A stretch of 64,000 nucleotides of DNA from Micromonospora fulviviridis (lineage in GTDB: Bacteria > Actinomycetota > Actinomycetes > Mycobacteriales > Micromonosporaceae): positions 496,001 to 560,000 of the forward strand of contig NZ_BMRA01000002.1 in assembly GCF_014648395.1 (NCBI RefSeq). The letters are read 5' to 3'. A model generated the notes under the pieces. The model ran no database searches. It was not told where the DNA came from and saw only the letters and a list, made by a program, of their open reading frames with translations. Below are positions 51,343-59,463 of this stretch, piece after piece. Each line of letters begins with the position of its first letter. Within the stretch, counting starts at the first letter, position 1. Both the position numbers and the translations under genes were made by a program.

Positions 51343-51813
51343 ATGACCGACCGCCTGAACCCCGGCGACCCCGCCCCCGAGTTCACCCTCCCCACCGACA
51401 CCGGCGGGACCCTGTCCCTGGCCGACCTGCGCGGACGCAAGGTCATCCTGTACGCGTACCCGGCCGCCATGACGCCCGGCTGCACCAAGCAGGCCTGCGA
51501 CTTCCGCGACTCGCTCGCCTCGCTCCAGGCCGCCGGCTACGAGGTGGTCGGCATCTCCCCCGACAAGCCGGAGAAGCTGGCCAAGTTCCGCGACCGGGAC
51601 GCCATCACCTTCCCGCTGGTCGCCGACACCGACAAGGCCGTGCTGACCGCGTACGGCGCGTTCGGCGAGAAGCAGATGTACGGCCGGACCGTCACCGGGG
51701 TGATCCGCTCGACCTTCGTCATCGACGAGGACGGGAAGATCGAGCGGGCGCTCTACAACGTCAAGGCCACCGGACACGTCGCCAAGCTGCGCCGGGACCT
51801 CGGCCTCGACTGA
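51343..51813 (+). CDS. bcp: Thioredoxin-dependent thiol peroxidase (Bcp/PrxQ)
   Basis: A 156-residue peroxiredoxin that reduces hydroperoxides. LNPGDPAPEFTLPTDTGGTLSLADLRGRKVILYAYPAAMTPGCTKQACDFRD contains peroxidatic Cys47 and resolving Cys52 of the PrxQ type. VVGISPDKPEKLAKFRDRD and VIRSTFVIDEDGKIERALYNVKATGHVAKL complete the fold. ATG 51343 opens the family N-terminus. It lies just left of the interrupted HNH gene. Confidence 0.95.
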   Translation: MTDRLNPGDPAPEFTLPTDTGGTLSLADLRGRKVILYAYPAAMTPGCTKQACDFRDSLASLQAAGYEVVGISPDKPEKLAKFRDRDAITFPLVADTDKAVLTAYGAFGEKQMYGRTVTGVIRSTFVIDEDGKIERALYNVKATGHVAKLRRDLGLD

Positions 51814-51843
51814 GCTGTCACAGGCCGCCACTACCCTGCGTGC

Positions 51844-52206
51844 ATGCCTCGCTACAAACACTCTCCGGAGACGCTGTCGGCAGCAGCGGCAAAGGCACGG
51901 AGCATCGCGGAGGTGCTTCGGCTGCTGGGCATACCGATGAGCGGCGGCTCGCACGCCCACATCAGCCGGCAGCTGAAGCGCTTCGGCATCGACACCTCAC
52001 ACTTCACCGGGCAGGGGCACAACCGCGGAGTGCGGGGTCGTCGGCAGGCACCGTCGGAGACTCTGGTCCGGCTGCCACCGGACGCGAACAGAACACCCGG
52101 CTTCCGGCTCCGGCGCGCCCTTGCTGCCATCGGCGTGCCCGAACGATGTGAGATCTGCGGCCTTGGCCCGAGGTGGCAGGACGCGCCACTCCTCCACGTC
52201 GACCAC
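51844..52206 (+). pseudogene. HNH endonuclease gene, 5' part, split by IS
   Basis: It encodes 121 residues, MPRYKHSPETLSAAAAKARS to PLLHVDH. The N-terminal part has a helix-turn-helix-like region (SIAEVLRLLGIPMSGGSHAHISRQLKRFGI). The first zinc Cys pair is in RCEICGLGP, and HVDH is the first half of the HNH motif. Coding stops being homologous at 52206, where the IS begins. The remaining 176 codons are at 53973-54503. Joined, they read LHVDHINGDRLDNRPSNLRLLCPNCHSQT with no frameshift, so only the insertion has broken it. Confidence 0.85.
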
Positions 52207-52345
52207 TTGACTTCCTCCCCGTGCCTGAAGGTCGGGGGATTCCCGTGGCTGAGGCGCGTTCACGCCGCGAGCCGTTCGGGTGGTTGGCGCTTCACAGACA
52301 GCCCTGCGGCTAGGTCTCCACGCCCTGTTACCGCCAGCCCGGCGG
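52207..52345 (-). ncRNA. Putative omega (reRNA) guide RNA scaffold of TnpB
   Basis: In IS200/IS605 elements the right end, with the 3' end of tnpB, is transcribed as the RNA that guides TnpB. Here the right end holds the canonical hairpin 52217-52237 (arms CCCCG/CGGGG and CCT/AGG) and finishes in TCAA. The guide would be the next bases on the minus strand, inside the split HNH gene. The upstream boundary is an estimate. Confidence 0.5.
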
Positions 52346-53477
52346 CGAGGATGTTCTTGGCCGCGTTCACGTCGGCGTGGTCCTGATGGCCGCAGGCGAC
52401 GCACCGGAAGACCGCTTGGCTCTCGCGGGACTCCGAGGCGACATGCTTGCAGGCGTTGCAGGTCTGCGACGTATACGCCGGATTGACCTTCTCGATCTTT
52501 GCCCCGTGGTAGCGGGCGGCGTGTTCCAGCTTGAGCAGGAATACGCCCCACCCTTTGGCGAGGATGGCCCGGTTCAGGCCGGCCTTCTGGCGGACGTTAC
52601 GGCCGGGCTGCTCAACGGTGCCCTTCGCGCTGGCCGTCATGTTCTTGATCCGCAGGTCCTCGACAGCGACCATGCCGTGCTCGCGGACCAGGCGCACGGC
52701 GGTCTGCACGGCGAAGTCAGCTCTGCGGGCCCGGATACGGGCGTTGAGCCGGCCGAGTTGCGCGCGGGTAGCGTCGCGACGTTTCGATCCGCGGTTGCGG
52801 CCATAGACCCGCAGCGACCGCGATAGGCGCTGCTGCAACCGCTTGAGCCGGGCCGCCTCGCCTGCAGTGACGAACTCCCGCTCGTCCAGCCCCCCGTCAG
52901 AGGTGGCCACAGCCACGGCCACACCCCGGTCCACACCGACCGGCGGCTTACCGTTCGGGGCAACCTCGGTCCCGCCGTCCTCGACGCAGAACGAGATGTA
53001 CCAGCGTCCGCCGTCACGCAAGACGGTGGCGTTGCGGATGGCGCCACCCAACGGCCTGGTCCACCGAAACCTGACCGGCCCGAACTTCGGCAGCCGCACC
53101 TCAGCCCACCTGCGGTTCAGTCGCTGCACCGCGATGTGCTTGGGGTCGGGAAACCGGAACGACGGGGCCGTGCGGGCCCTGGACCGCCAGCGCACCTTCC
53201 ACGTGCCATGCGTCTTGCACGCCCGGTCCAGGTCCCGCAGGGTTTGCTGCAACGTGTGCGACGGCGCGTCGGCCAACCACGCGCAGTCCGGGTCCTTCTT
53301 CGCCTCGGCCATCTGCCCGGCCTGCTCGTTGTAGCCGATGAACGCGCCACGGCGGCGGTACTCACGGCGCTGCTCCAACGCCGTGTTCCACACCGCCCGA
53401 CACACCGCACCGACCTGTTCGGCGTAGGCGGCCTGCTCGTCGGTGAAGGCGAGGAGATAGCGGCGGCCGGTCAGCAT
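52260..53477 (-). CDS. tnpB: TnpB, RNA-guided nuclease of IS200/IS605 element
   Basis: A 405-residue protein. The RuvC catalytic residues are in place: Asp183 in VGVDRGVAVAV, Glu273 in VAVEDLRIKNM and Asp369 in HADVNAAKN. The zinc finger is C340-x2-C343 and C359-x2-C362. The N-terminal WED/REC part begins RRYLLAFTDEQAAYAEQVGAVCRAVWN. Its length is normal, so it looks intact. Its ATG directly follows the tnpA stop (TGAATG). It should cut DNA next to a TTGAT-type TAM. Confidence 0.93.
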   Translation of the reverse strand: MLTGRRYLLAFTDEQAAYAEQVGAVCRAVWNTALEQRREYRRRGAFIGYNEQAGQMAEAKKDPDCAWLADAPSHTLQQTLRDLDRACKTHGTWKVRWRSRARTAPSFRFPDPKHIAVQRLNRRWAEVRLPKFGPVRFRWTRPLGGAIRNATVLRDGGRWYISFCVEDGGTEVAPNGKPPVGVDRGVAVAVATSDGGLDEREFVTAGEAARLKRLQQRLSRSLRVYGRNRGSKRRDATRAQLGRLNARIRARRADFAVQTAVRLVREHGMVAVEDLRIKNMTASAKGTVEQPGRNVRQKAGLNRAILAKGWGVFLLKLEHAARYHGAKIEKVNPAYTSQTCNACKHVASESRESQAVFRCVACGHQDHADVNAAKNILAAGLAVTGRGDLAAGLSVKRQPPERLAA

Positions 53478-53930
53478 TCAGCGGCCCTTCTGCTGCTCGA
53501 CATACTCCTCCACCGCTGCCAGCGGGGCGTCACCGGTGGTCGCCACGAAGTACGAGTTCGTCCACAAGGTCGGCAGCCGGGAACGCAGCGACGGGAACTC
53601 CTCACGCAGCACCCGAGACGTCCGCGCCTTGATCGCCTTGACGAGCTTGTGGACACCGAACTGCGGGTCCACCTCGACCAGCAGGTGAACACGGTCAGGC
53701 ATGACCTCCAGCGCCACCAGCCACGCCCCTTTCTCCTCCACCACCTCACGGATGAGCTGCTTCAACCGCTCCTCGATCCGGCCGCCGAGCACCCGGCGTC
53801 GGTACTTCGAGCACCACACGACGTGGAAAGCGCACTGGAACACGACGTTGCTGTTCGACCGCAGGGCAACGGACACCCCCGCAATATACAGCCTCGTGCT
53901 ATCTACTGTCCGTCCGAAATTGATACGCAC
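53478..53930 (-). CDS. tnpA: TnpA, Y1 transposase of IS200/IS605 element
   Basis: A 150-residue frame. FQCAFHVVWCSKYRRRVL, VMPDRVHLLVEVDPQFGVHKLVKAIKARTSRVLREEF and Tyr143 in EEYVEQQKGR are family hallmarks. The HUH motif reads R80-V81-H82 instead of His-x-His; a CGT codon stands where CAT or CAC is expected. This would damage metal binding, so activity is doubtful. The true start may be GTG 53876 (VSVALRSNSNVVFQC), which fits the family N-terminus better than ATG 53930. Confidence 0.9.
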   Translation of the reverse strand: MRINFGRTVDSTRLYIAGVSVALRSNSNVVFQCAFHVVWCSKYRRRVLGGRIEERLKQLIREVVEEKGAWLVALEVMPDRVHLLVEVDPQFGVHKLVKAIKARTSRVLREEFPSLRSRLPTLWTNSYFVATTGDAPLAAVEEYVEQQKGR

Positions 53931-53972
53931 GGCCCACAGCTAAAGCCGGGGGCCCGCGCACTACGCACTTCG

Positions 53973-54503
53973 ATCAACGGCGACCGGCTCGACAACCGGC
54001 CATCCAATCTGCGGCTGCTGTGTCCCAACTGTCACAGCCAGACGGCAACCTATGCCGGCCGCGTCCGGACGCAGGCCGACGCGCCAGCCTTGCCGGACGT
54101 CTCGGCTCAGGAGAGTTCAGGCGACCCATCGCCGGACGCTGAGGCATTGATCAGGAAGGTCAGCGCGGGTCACGTGACGACCGTGGAGGCCGCCCACCTC
54201 CTCGGCTGCACGAGAGACCACGTGAGCAGGATGCGGCGGCGCCTCGACGCGACTGGGACCATCGCACCGCCACCGCGGGTCCGTGACCGGCCGGTCCGGC
54301 ACCGGTTCCGGGATTCGGTCATCCGTTTCGCGCTGGCGCACCCTCAGGCCGGCTCCCGGAAGATCGCCTCGGCGTTGACCGACGCCTCAGACGCCGGCGC
54401 GGCGATCAGTCATCGCACCGTCCAGGAAATCCTCCGGGAGGCCGGGCTCACCACGCCGGAGGCCCGACGCTCTAGACTCAGCAGGTCTGCGGGAGTGGCG
54501 TAA
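53973..54503 (+). pseudogene. HNH endonuclease gene, 3' part, split by IS
   Basis: It encodes 176 residues from INGDRLDNRPSNLRLLCPNCHSQTATY, the second half of the HNH motif with the second Cys pair. Two helical DNA-binding-like regions follow: GHVTTVEAAHLLGCTRDHVSRMRRRL and AHPQAGSRKIASALTDASDAGAAISHRTVQEILREAGL. It has no start of its own. The stop TAA (54501-54503) lies inside tRNA-Leu, an overlap of 15 bases. Confidence 0.82.
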
Positions 54504-54575
54504 CAGGCAGCCGCGATAGGTTTAGGTCCTATTGTCCGAAAGGACGTGGGGGTTCGACTCCCCTCTCCCGCACCA
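54489..54575 (+). tRNA. tRNA-Leu (anticodon TAG)
   Basis: An 87-base class II tRNA: acceptor GCGGGAG/CTCCCGC, anticodon stem ATAGG/CCTAT with loop TTTAGGT (TAG), long variable arm TGTCCGAAAGGACG, T arm GGGGGTTCGACTCCCC and an encoded CCA (54573-54575). Confidence 0.97.
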
Positions 54576-54639
54576 GCCCGATGTCATGAAGGTCACGAAC
54601 GCGGGTTCACGTCGCGTCGCCTCGCGCAGGATGGCGGGC

Positions 54640-55170
54640 GTGAACCTGCGTTTCGTCCTGGACCCCGACCTCACCCCCGAGCTGCGCGAGCAGATCATCG
54701 CCCTCTGGGTGGACGTGACCAACGCCGGCGGCGCGGTCGGCTTCGTCGCCCCGGTGACCGAGGCCGAGGTGCGGCCCGTGGCCGCGGCCACCTTCGCGGC
54801 GATCACCGACGGGCCGGACCGGCTGCTGGCCGGCTACGAGGGGGACCGCCTGGTCGGCGTCCTGATCATCGGGGACAACCGGTTCCACCTGAAGACGCAC
54901 TGGCGGGTGCTGAAGCGGGTCATGGTGCACCCCGACACACAGGGGCGCGGCCACGGCGCGGCGCTCATGCGCGAGGCGGAGCGGATCGGCCGGGAACTGG
55001 GCCTGGCGGCGCTGCACGTGACGGTCCGGGACGGGCTGGGCCTGGGTGGCTTCTACGAGCGCCTCGGCTACCGCGAGGTCGGCCGGCTGCCGGGCGCTCT
55101 CCGGCTCGCACCCGGCGACGACCGGGACGAGGTCTTCATGTGGCTCGACCTGGACCCCGCCGCGGCCTGA
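54640..55170 (+). CDS. GNAT-family N-acetyltransferase
   Basis: A 176-residue acetyltransferase. RLLAGYEGDRLVGVLIIGDN and LKRVMVHPDTQGRGHGAALMREAERIGRELGLAALHVTVRDGLGLGGFYERLGYREVGRLPGAL give motifs A and B, with the acetyl-CoA loop QGRGHG. GTG 54640 is chosen because AGGA lies 8 bases upstream; ATG 54631 is possible. The substrate is unknown. Confidence 0.88.
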   Translation: MNLRFVLDPDLTPELREQIIALWVDVTNAGGAVGFVAPVTEAEVRPVAAATFAAITDGPDRLLAGYEGDRLVGVLIIGDNRFHLKTHWRVLKRVMVHPDTQGRGHGAALMREAERIGRELGLAALHVTVRDGLGLGGFYERLGYREVGRLPGALRLAPGDDRDEVFMWLDLDPAAA

Positions 55171-55188
55171 CTCCGCCTCCCGCTGCGG

Positions 55189-56199
55189 TCAGCCGCAGCC
55201 GGCGGGGACCGGGGCGAGGCTGGCCGGCGGCGCGGCGGCCGCGTCCACCACGGCGGGGGTGCCGGGCGGTGCGGTGGTCGCCGGGCTGGCGGAGGCGCTG
55301 GGCCGCGAGCTGGGCCGGGCCGACGGCGAGCGGCTGGGCGTGGCCGACCGGGCCGGGGCGGCGGCGCCGTACATCCGGACTGTGCTGCGCTGGACCTGGC
55401 CGGGGAGCATGCGGATGCCGGTGGCGGTGGCGCGGTGGCCGTACACGTCGGTGACCCGGATGGTGTACGGCCCGGGGCCGGCGCCGGAGGGGATGAGCCA
55501 GTAGTTGTAGTCCTCGCGGGCGGCGGCGCGCCAGGACCCGCCCTGCCGCACCTCGACGGCGCGCAGCGGGTTGCCGTGGTCGCCGACCAGGACGGCGAAC
55601 CACCACTGGGAGGCGCCCTCCTTCACGCGGAAGGTGAGCGGGCCGGGCAGCGGCGGGTCGACGACCGCGCGGTAGCTGACCTTGACGACGCCCTGCACGG
55701 GGTCGGCGATCCGGGCGAACGCCTCGGCGGAGAGGTCGAGGTGGCCGGGTTCGCACTCCGGGCACTGGTCCATGACGAGGACGCGGACGGTTCCCTTGGG
55801 GCCGGTGACGTCGAGGTGGCCGCCGCAGGACGCGCCGGCCGCGTACTCGGTGGGGCCGAGGGCGACGTAAAGCCGGTTGGCGGGCGCGGTGGGCCGCGAG
55901 CAGTTGCCGCCGGCCCCCTTCGAGTCGTAGAAGGTGGCTTTTCCGGTGTGGACGGTGCCGCCGATCGGCGGGGCGGCGAGCGCCCCGACGGGCAGGGCGC
56001 GGGGCGGCGGGGCGGCGCAGGCGGGGGCGGCGCCGCCGCGTACCGCGAGGATCACGGCGACCACGGCGGCGAGCGCGGCGAGGCCGCCGGCGGCGAGCCA
56101 CCGGCGCGGGCCGGCCGGCGCACGGCGGCGGCCGGCCCGGGTGGGCCGGTGTTCGTCCGCGGCGGGCAGGGGGCGGCTGGGAGCGCTGCCGTCGGTCAC
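55189..56199 (-). CDS. Expansin-like (EXLX) secreted protein
   Basis: A 336-residue protein with a cytoplasmic Arg-rich start and a membrane helix (WLAAGGLAALAAVVAVILAV). The double-psi barrel D1 (HTGKATFYDSKGAGGNCSRPTAPANRLYVALGPTEYAAGASCGGHLDVTGPKGTVRVLVMDQCPECEPGHLDLSAEAFARI) has the key Asp in LDLS. Next is the CBM63-like D2 (TFRVKEGASQWWFAVLVGDHGNPLRAVEVRQGG, conserved WW). Bacterial expansins loosen cell-wall polysaccharide without hydrolysis. A Ser/Pro/Ala-rich tail ends AGCG. It starts at GTG 56199. Confidence 0.88.
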   Translation of the reverse strand: MTDGSAPSRPLPAADEHRPTRAGRRRAPAGPRRWLAAGGLAALAAVVAVILAVRGGAAPACAAPPPRALPVGALAAPPIGGTVHTGKATFYDSKGAGGNCSRPTAPANRLYVALGPTEYAAGASCGGHLDVTGPKGTVRVLVMDQCPECEPGHLDLSAEAFARIADPVQGVVKVSYRAVVDPPLPGPLTFRVKEGASQWWFAVLVGDHGNPLRAVEVRQGGSWRAAAREDYNYWLIPSGAGPGPYTIRVTDVYGHRATATGIRMLPGQVQRSTVRMYGAAAPARSATPSRSPSARPSSRPSASASPATTAPPGTPAVVDAAAAPPASLAPVPAGCG

Positions 56200-56277
56200 G
56201 CCGGTCGATGCTGCCGGACCGGTGGGGCGCCGGACAAGCGGGCTAAGCGAAAGCTAAGACGGGTTCACACGGGACCG

Positions 56278-57111
56278 TCACCAGGCGACGCCGATGCCGT
56301 CGCCCGGGTACCAGTGCCCGGCGGGGGTCTCCCGGTAGGCGAGGAATCGCCGGCCGGTGCGTTCGGCGTGCTCGGCGAGGACGTTGGTGGCGGTGACGTT
56401 GTCGGTGAGCAGCACGGCGCCGGGGGCGAGCTTCGGTTCGACCGCCTCGAACTCGCTGCGTTCGTGCACCCGGCTGTGGTCGCTGTCGTGCAGGAAGAGG
56501 TCGACCGGCCGGTCGAGGGCGCCGATCGAGGCGACCGAGTCGCCGATGACGAGGTCGACGACGTCGGCCCACGGGGTGGCCCGGGCCAGGTAGCCGGCCT
56601 CGGGGTTGATGTCGAGCGAGGTGAGCCGGCCGGGGTGGCCCTCGGCGGCGTTGCGGAGCAGCGCGGCGGCCAGGACGCAGCTGCCGAGGCCCTTGTCGAC
56701 TCCGGTCTCCACGACGTGGGCGGGTTTGCGGGCGCGGACGATGGCGTACCAGCCGATCCGGCGGGCGTAGCGGACCTGCCGGTCGGCCAGGCCGCGGCGG
56801 GAGGCGGCGGCGGTGGCGGTCTCGATGTGGGCGCGCAGCTTGTCGTCGCCCTCGATCTCGGCGAACCAGCGGCGCACCTGCCCGACGGGGACGTCGCAGG
56901 TCACGCTGACGAACCAGGCCAGGTGGTGCCGGCTGAGCTTGGTCAGCTCGTACGTGTAGTTGTGGTGCTCCCGGGAGGTGAGCAGCCACCGGGCGGAGGT
57001 GCGCAGCACCCGGGCGTCATGCCGGGCCACCCGGGCCAGGCGCTTGGGGAAGGCGGCGACCGGCGCCAGCCGGGTGCGGGCGATGGCCCGACGGAGCTTC
57101 GTTGCATCCAC
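56278..57111 (-). CDS. Class I SAM-dependent methyltransferase
   Basis: A 277-residue protein. AHVVETGVDKGLGSCVLAAALLRN is a motif I variant with the acidic/Gly pattern, GRLTSLDINPEAGYLAR is motif II, and VDLFLHDSDHSRVHERSEFEAVEPKLAPGAVLLTDNVT resembles Methyltransf_24 and O-methyltransferase families (metal ligands D-S-D-H). The N-terminal 130 residues are helical and specific. The substrate is unknown; the neighbours suggest a cell-envelope glycan. Confidence 0.82.
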   Translation of the reverse strand: MDATKLRRAIARTRLAPVAAFPKRLARVARHDARVLRTSARWLLTSREHHNYTYELTKLSRHHLAWFVSVTCDVPVGQVRRWFAEIEGDDKLRAHIETATAAASRRGLADRQVRYARRIGWYAIVRARKPAHVVETGVDKGLGSCVLAAALLRNAAEGHPGRLTSLDINPEAGYLARATPWADVVDLVIGDSVASIGALDRPVDLFLHDSDHSRVHERSEFEAVEPKLAPGAVLLTDNVTATNVLAEHAERTGRRFLAYRETPAGHWYPGDGIGVAW

Positions 57112-57231
57112 CCGTGGTGTTGTACCAGGTTCGGGGCGACGGTTGAGGAGGAAAGCGCCGAACGGGTGGCGGAGGTTGGCCGGTCGGACGAGGGTCGGCG
57201 TGACGGAGCGTGAGTCAGTAGCATCGCGCGC

Positions 57232-58305
57232 ATGCCAGATGCCCAGCAGATCGTCGACCCGGAGCCGGACGCGCCGACCGCACCGTCCGAGGTGGACGGG
57301 ACCGGCGAGGAGGTGACCGATCCGCGCCCGCGTCGGCGGCGTGGGCGGCGCGTCGCCCTGATCGTGCTGCTGGTGGTGGTGCTGCTCGTCGGCGGCGGCG
57401 TGGGTGGCGGTTTCTTCTACCTGCGCTCGGTCGATTCCCGCATCGAGCGCGTCGACGCCTTCCAGGGCGTGCCGCAGGAGGCGCGCCCGCCCGTCGCCGC
57501 CAAGGGCGCCATGAACATCATGATCCTGGGCAGCGACTCACGGGACCCGGAGAACACCACCGGCTCGCGGTCGGACACGATCATCGTGGCCCACCTGCCG
57601 AAGGACCGGAAGAGCGCCGAGTTGGTCTCCATCCCGCGGGACACCTGGGTGCACGTCCCGCGTTCGAAGGACGGCCAGCACGGCGGCCGCGAGGCGAAGA
57701 TCAATGCGGCGTACGCCTGGGGTGGGGTGCCGCTCATGGTGCAGACCGTCGAGCAGTTCACCGGGGTCCGGATCGACCACGTGGCGATCGTCGACTTCGC
57801 CGGGTTCAAGGACATCATCGACGCGATCGGCGGCGTCGACATCGACTCGGAGCGGGAGTTCACCTCGATCCACCCGCCGTTTCGCAAGTTCGCCAAGGGT
57901 GTGCAGCACATGGACGGCGATACGGCCCTGGACTGGTCGCGGCAGCGCAAGCAGTTCCCGGACGGCGACTTCGCCCGGATCCGGCACCAGCAGCAGGTGA
58001 TCCGGGCCATCCTCGACCGGGCCGCCTCCGGCGGCATCCTCACCAATCCCGGCAAGCTGAACGACTTCGTCAAGGCGTCCTCGGCGGCGGTGTCGGTCGA
58101 CAAGGGGATGTCCCTGCTCGACATGGCGGGCGACCTGCGCAACCTGCGGGGCGGCAACCTGTTCTTCTTCACGAGCCCGACGAAGGGCACCGGCCGGGTC
58201 GGCACCGAGAGCGTGGTGTTCCCGGACCCGGCGAAGGTGCGCACCTTCTACGACGCGGTGCGCCGCGACGCGGTCAAGGAGATCGTGGGCAGCGCCCAGC
58301 GGTGA
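57232..58305 (+). CDS. LytR-CpsA-Psr (LCP) family cell-wall ligase
   Basis: A 357-residue protein with an acidic cytoplasmic start, one membrane helix (VALIVLLVVVLLVGGGVGGGFFYL) and the LCP domain: MNIMILGSDSRDPENTTGSRSDTIIVAHLPKDRKSAELVSIPRDTWVHVP. The conserved Asp and Arg residues bind the polyprenyl pyrophosphate. GLREAKINAAYAWGG-like and DWSRQRKQFPDGDFARIRHQQQVI follow. It attaches glycopolymers to peptidoglycan. It is divergent from the methyltransferase and next to an exopolysaccharide operon. Confidence 0.95.
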   Translation: MPDAQQIVDPEPDAPTAPSEVDGTGEEVTDPRPRRRRGRRVALIVLLVVVLLVGGGVGGGFFYLRSVDSRIERVDAFQGVPQEARPPVAAKGAMNIMILGSDSRDPENTTGSRSDTIIVAHLPKDRKSAELVSIPRDTWVHVPRSKDGQHGGREAKINAAYAWGGVPLMVQTVEQFTGVRIDHVAIVDFAGFKDIIDAIGGVDIDSEREFTSIHPPFRKFAKGVQHMDGDTALDWSRQRKQFPDGDFARIRHQQQVIRAILDRAASGGILTNPGKLNDFVKASSAAVSVDKGMSLLDMAGDLRNLRGGNLFFFTSPTKGTGRVGTESVVFPDPAKVRTFYDAVRRDAVKEIVGSAQR

Positions 58306-58317
58306 CCCGGCCGGTGG

Positions 58318-59463
58318 TCAGGCGCCCGGCCCGCGCGGATGCCGGGTGCCGAGCAGTTCGATCATGGCGGAGTGCGCCGGCTTGGGCCGGTACTGGGCAT
58401 CCAGCAGGCACGCCGCCCCGTAGCCGCGGTGGTAGTTGGGGATCCAGCTCCGGGCGTCGGTGAAGCCCCAGACGGTCAGCGACACGCAGGCCGGCACGGA
58501 CAGGCAGGCGGCCAGGACGTCGCGGTAGACGGCCGCCTGCTGGCGCAGCTTCTCCGGGCCGGCCGGCAGCTTCACCCGGACGTCGAGTTCGGTGATCGCG
58601 ACGGAGACGCCCAGGGCGGCGAAGCGGCGCAGGTTGGCGGCGAGACCCGAGGGCGGCCGGTCCGACTCCAGGTGGGCCTGGAAGCCCACCCCGTCCAACG
58701 GCACTCCCTGGGCGCGCAGGTTCCGGACCAGCTTCAGCAGGGCGTCGGCCTTGCGGGTCCGCTCCTCCGTCCCGTAGTCGTTGATGAACAGGCGGGCGCC
58801 CGGGTCGGCGGCGTGGGCCCAGCGGAACGCGTCGGCGATGTAGCCGGGACCGAGCTTGCGCAGCCACAGCGTGTCCCGCAGCGAGCCGTCCTCGTCGAGC
58901 GCCTCGTTGACCACGTCCCAGGCCCACACCCGGTCCCGGTAGCGGGAGACGACGGCGGTGACGTGCGCGCGGAGCACGGCCCGGAGCCGCTCCGGCGACC
59001 AGTCCGGCGACACCCACTGCGGTACGTCGTTGTGCCAGACCAGCGTGTGGCCGTAGACGGACTGGCGGTTCCGCTGGGCGAAGTCGACGAGCTGGTCGGC
59101 GCCGACCCAGGTGTTGACCCCTTCCGAGGGCTCCAGGTTGCGCCACTTCATCGCGTTCTCGGCGGTCACCGTGTCGAACTCCCCGGCCAGCACGTCCCGG
59201 TAGGTGGAGTCGAGGCTGAGCGCGCGCCCGTCGATGGCGGTGCCGATCCGCACCCCGGACGGCATCAGGTCGCGCAGCTTGTCGCGCTCGGGTGTGGCGG
59301 CCGGCGGGGAGGGCGTCGGCGACCCGGCGGCGGACGGGCCTGGGGAGCGGTCGTGGGCGTTCGCGACGACCACCACCAGCGCGGCGAGCAGGACGGCGCT
59401 GACCGCCAGGGTCGCCGCGAGCAGCCGGGTGTGCCTGGTGGCGCGACGAGCGTCGCCGGTCAC
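58318..59463 (-). CDS. GH10-family glycoside hydrolase with membrane anchor
   Basis: A 381-residue protein with an N-terminal helix (TRLLAATLAVSAVLLAALVVVVANA), a Ser/Pro linker and a full GH10 barrel: AENAMKWRNLEPSEGVNTW, YGHTLVWHNDVPQWV, acid/base Glu187 in WDVVNEALDEDG and nucleophile Glu292 in AITELDVRVKLP. GH10 enzymes are beta-1,4-xylanases. Here GTG 59463 overlaps the pyruvyltransferase stop by four bases, so it belongs to the exopolysaccharide operon and may act on that polymer. Confidence 0.9.
   Translation of the reverse strand: MTGDARRATRHTRLLAATLAVSAVLLAALVVVVANAHDRSPGPSAAGSPTPSPPAATPERDKLRDLMPSGVRIGTAIDGRALSLDSTYRDVLAGEFDTVTAENAMKWRNLEPSEGVNTWVGADQLVDFAQRNRQSVYGHTLVWHNDVPQWVSPDWSPERLRAVLRAHVTAVVSRYRDRVWAWDVVNEALDEDGSLRDTLWLRKLGPGYIADAFRWAHAADPGARLFINDYGTEERTRKADALLKLVRNLRAQGVPLDGVGFQAHLESDRPPSGLAANLRRFAALGVSVAITELDVRVKLPAGPEKLRQQAAVYRDVLAACLSVPACVSLTVWGFTDARSWIPNYHRGYGAACLLDAQYRPKPAHSAMIELLGTRHPRGPGA

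Larger units (their letters stand above)
52207..53972 (-). mobile_element. IS200/IS605-family insertion sequence, 1,766 bp
   Basis: It encodes tnpA then tnpB on the minus strand. The left end (high coordinates) follows TTGAT (minus strand, 53973-53977), the target used by ISDra2-like elements, and carries an imperfect hairpin with tip GCTTTAGC near 53940. The right end (52207) finishes in TCAA after a GC-rich hairpin. There is no target duplication, as expected for this family. Both boundaries are set by restoring the HNH reading frame. Confidence 0.88.

Noticed and set aside
53136..54503. A separate 455-residue plus-strand gene across the IS right part
   Set aside because: Its first 280 residues are the reverse of tnpB and tnpA. 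Only the part after 53973 is real coding sequence, belonging to the HNH gene.
58318..59463. Xylan utilisation locus
   Set aside because: Only one GH10 gene is present, with no xylose genes or sugar importer, and it is coupled to exopolysaccharide genes.
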